Shown: piece by piece, positions 14,740 through 15,278 of the stretch
How the letters are laid out: each line of letters opens with the position of its first letter
Numbering within the stretch: the stretch's first letter is position 1
Assembly: GCA_003517965.1 (NCBI GenBank)
Contig: DOZO01000016.1
Location: forward strand, 1-15,278
Reading direction: 5' to 3'
DNA: 15,278 nucleotides
Origin: Desulfobulbaceae bacterium
GTDB lineage: Bacteria > Desulfobacterota > Desulfobulbia > Desulfobulbales > Desulfurivibrionaceae
The notes under the pieces: generated by a model
Told to the model about the DNA's origin: nothing
Seen by the model: the letters and a program-made list of their open reading frames with translations, nothing else
Databases searched by the model: none
Position numbers and translations under genes: made by a program

Positions 14740-15278
14740 ATGCCCCCATTAGCCATTCATTTCCAGAATGTTTCCAAGGGCTACGGAGCCTCACAGGTTC
14801 TGCGTGAGATCAACCTGGATATCGCCAGCGGCGAATTTTTTGGGCTGGTTGGCATGAACGGCGCTGGCAAAACCACCCTGATAAAATGCCTGCTCGATTT
14901 TTGCGCCCTGGATAGCGGCACTATCGAAATCTTTGAAGTAAGTCATCGCCTGACCGAATCACGTAAGCTCTTGTCATTCTTGCCCGAGCGTTTTATGCCG
15001 CCTTATTACCTTACCGGCATGGATTTCTTGAAATACATACTGAAACTGCAAGCCCTACCATATGACCAAGCCAAGTCAGAGAAAATGTTGCAAGCACTCG
15101 ACTTGGCCCCTTCGGCATTATCCCGTCCGGTTCGTTCCTACTCCAAGGGGATGACCCAAAAAATAGGATTAGCGGCCTGTTTTCTTGCAAGCAAGGAGTT
15201 ATACGTACTCGACGAGCCGATGAGTGGCCTTGATCCAAAAGCGCATGCATTACTCAAATCATGCTTACAAGAGTTGCG
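14740..15278 (+). CDS. ABC transporter ATP-binding protein, partial (C-terminus off the right edge)
   Basis: Nucleotide-binding subunit of an ABC transporter, probably an ABC-2-type exporter; the frame is open to the right edge and 179 residues are visible. Motifs: Walker A GMNGAGKT (38-45), signature YSKGM (134-138), Walker B LYVLDEPMSGLD with Asp158-Glu159. The YSKGM form of the signature and the short spacing between motifs resemble ABC-2/NatA-like export ATPases rather than import systems. The permease would be expected downstream, outside the window, so the substrate is unknown. The start at ATG 14740 has no SD; an in-frame TTG at 14710 is an alternative. A candidate promoter lies at 14603-14631. 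Confidence 0.88.
   Translation, partial: MPPLAIHFQNVSKGYGASQVLREINLDIASGEFFGLVGMNGAGKTTLIKCLLDFCALDSGTIEIFEVSHRLTESRKLLSFLPERFMPPYYLTGMDFLKYILKLQALPYDQAKSEKMLQALDLAPSALSRPVRSYSKGMTQKIGLAACFLASKELYVLDEPMSGLDPKAHALLKSCLQEL

Noticed and set aside
1..15278. CRISPR arrays, tRNA or rRNA genes, insertion sequences, phage or defence genes
   Set aside because: No regularly spaced repeats, cloverleaf-like sequence, transposase or defence motifs were seen; the only accessory genes are the toxin-antitoxin pair.

Overview
This is a bacterial chromosome window made mostly of core housekeeping genes. The gene content points to a Gram-negative bacterium: it has an LPS-assembly lipoprotein (LptE type), a DnaB/L9/S18/S6 operon with an embedded DUF2232 membrane protein, and a YheS-type ABC-F ATPase. 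Protein style and gene order suggest a Desulfobacterota (Desulfobulbales-like) genome. That assignment is inference from memory of family sequences and was not tested.

Layout. (1) Positions 1-2915, minus strand: a dGTPase-like HD hydrolase, cut by the left window edge, downstream of a YheS-type ABC-F protein. (2) Positions 2916-3118: a divergent intergenic region with palindromes and a promoter, followed on the plus strand by a short, one-domain MazG pyrophosphohydrolase. (3) Positions 3563-10703, plus strand: rpsF, rpsR, a DUF2232 membrane protein, rplI, dnaB, leuS and lptE. The rpsF leader has a good promoter, a terminator-like hairpin and a second structure able to hide the rpsF Shine-Dalgarno (SD) sequence. 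A large 18-bp palindrome lies just before leuS. (4) Positions 10704-10999: a structured intergenic stretch with inverted repeats, then a promoter and tkt (transketolase). (5) Positions 13055-13602: a two-gene RelE/ParE-type toxin-antitoxin module, antitoxin first, overlapping by 4 bp. (6) Positions 13668-15278: a tRNA-dihydrouridine synthase, a promoter, and an ABC transporter ATPase cut by the right edge.

How the genes work together. The central block joins translation (S6, S18, L9, LeuRS) with replication (DnaB helicase) and envelope assembly (LptE). leuS followed by lptE is the order also known in E. coli. The left part holds two nucleotide-pool enzymes (dGTPase-like and MazG) around a ribosome-associated ABC-F ATPase. 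The toxin-antitoxin pair is the only clearly accessory gene content.

I saw no CRISPR array, rRNA, tRNA, insertion sequence or clear defence island, and no convincing new multi-gene system. The most interesting signals are noncoding: the rpsF leader, the leuS palindrome, and the 10700-10851 repeat structure together with its similarity to the mazG upstream region.
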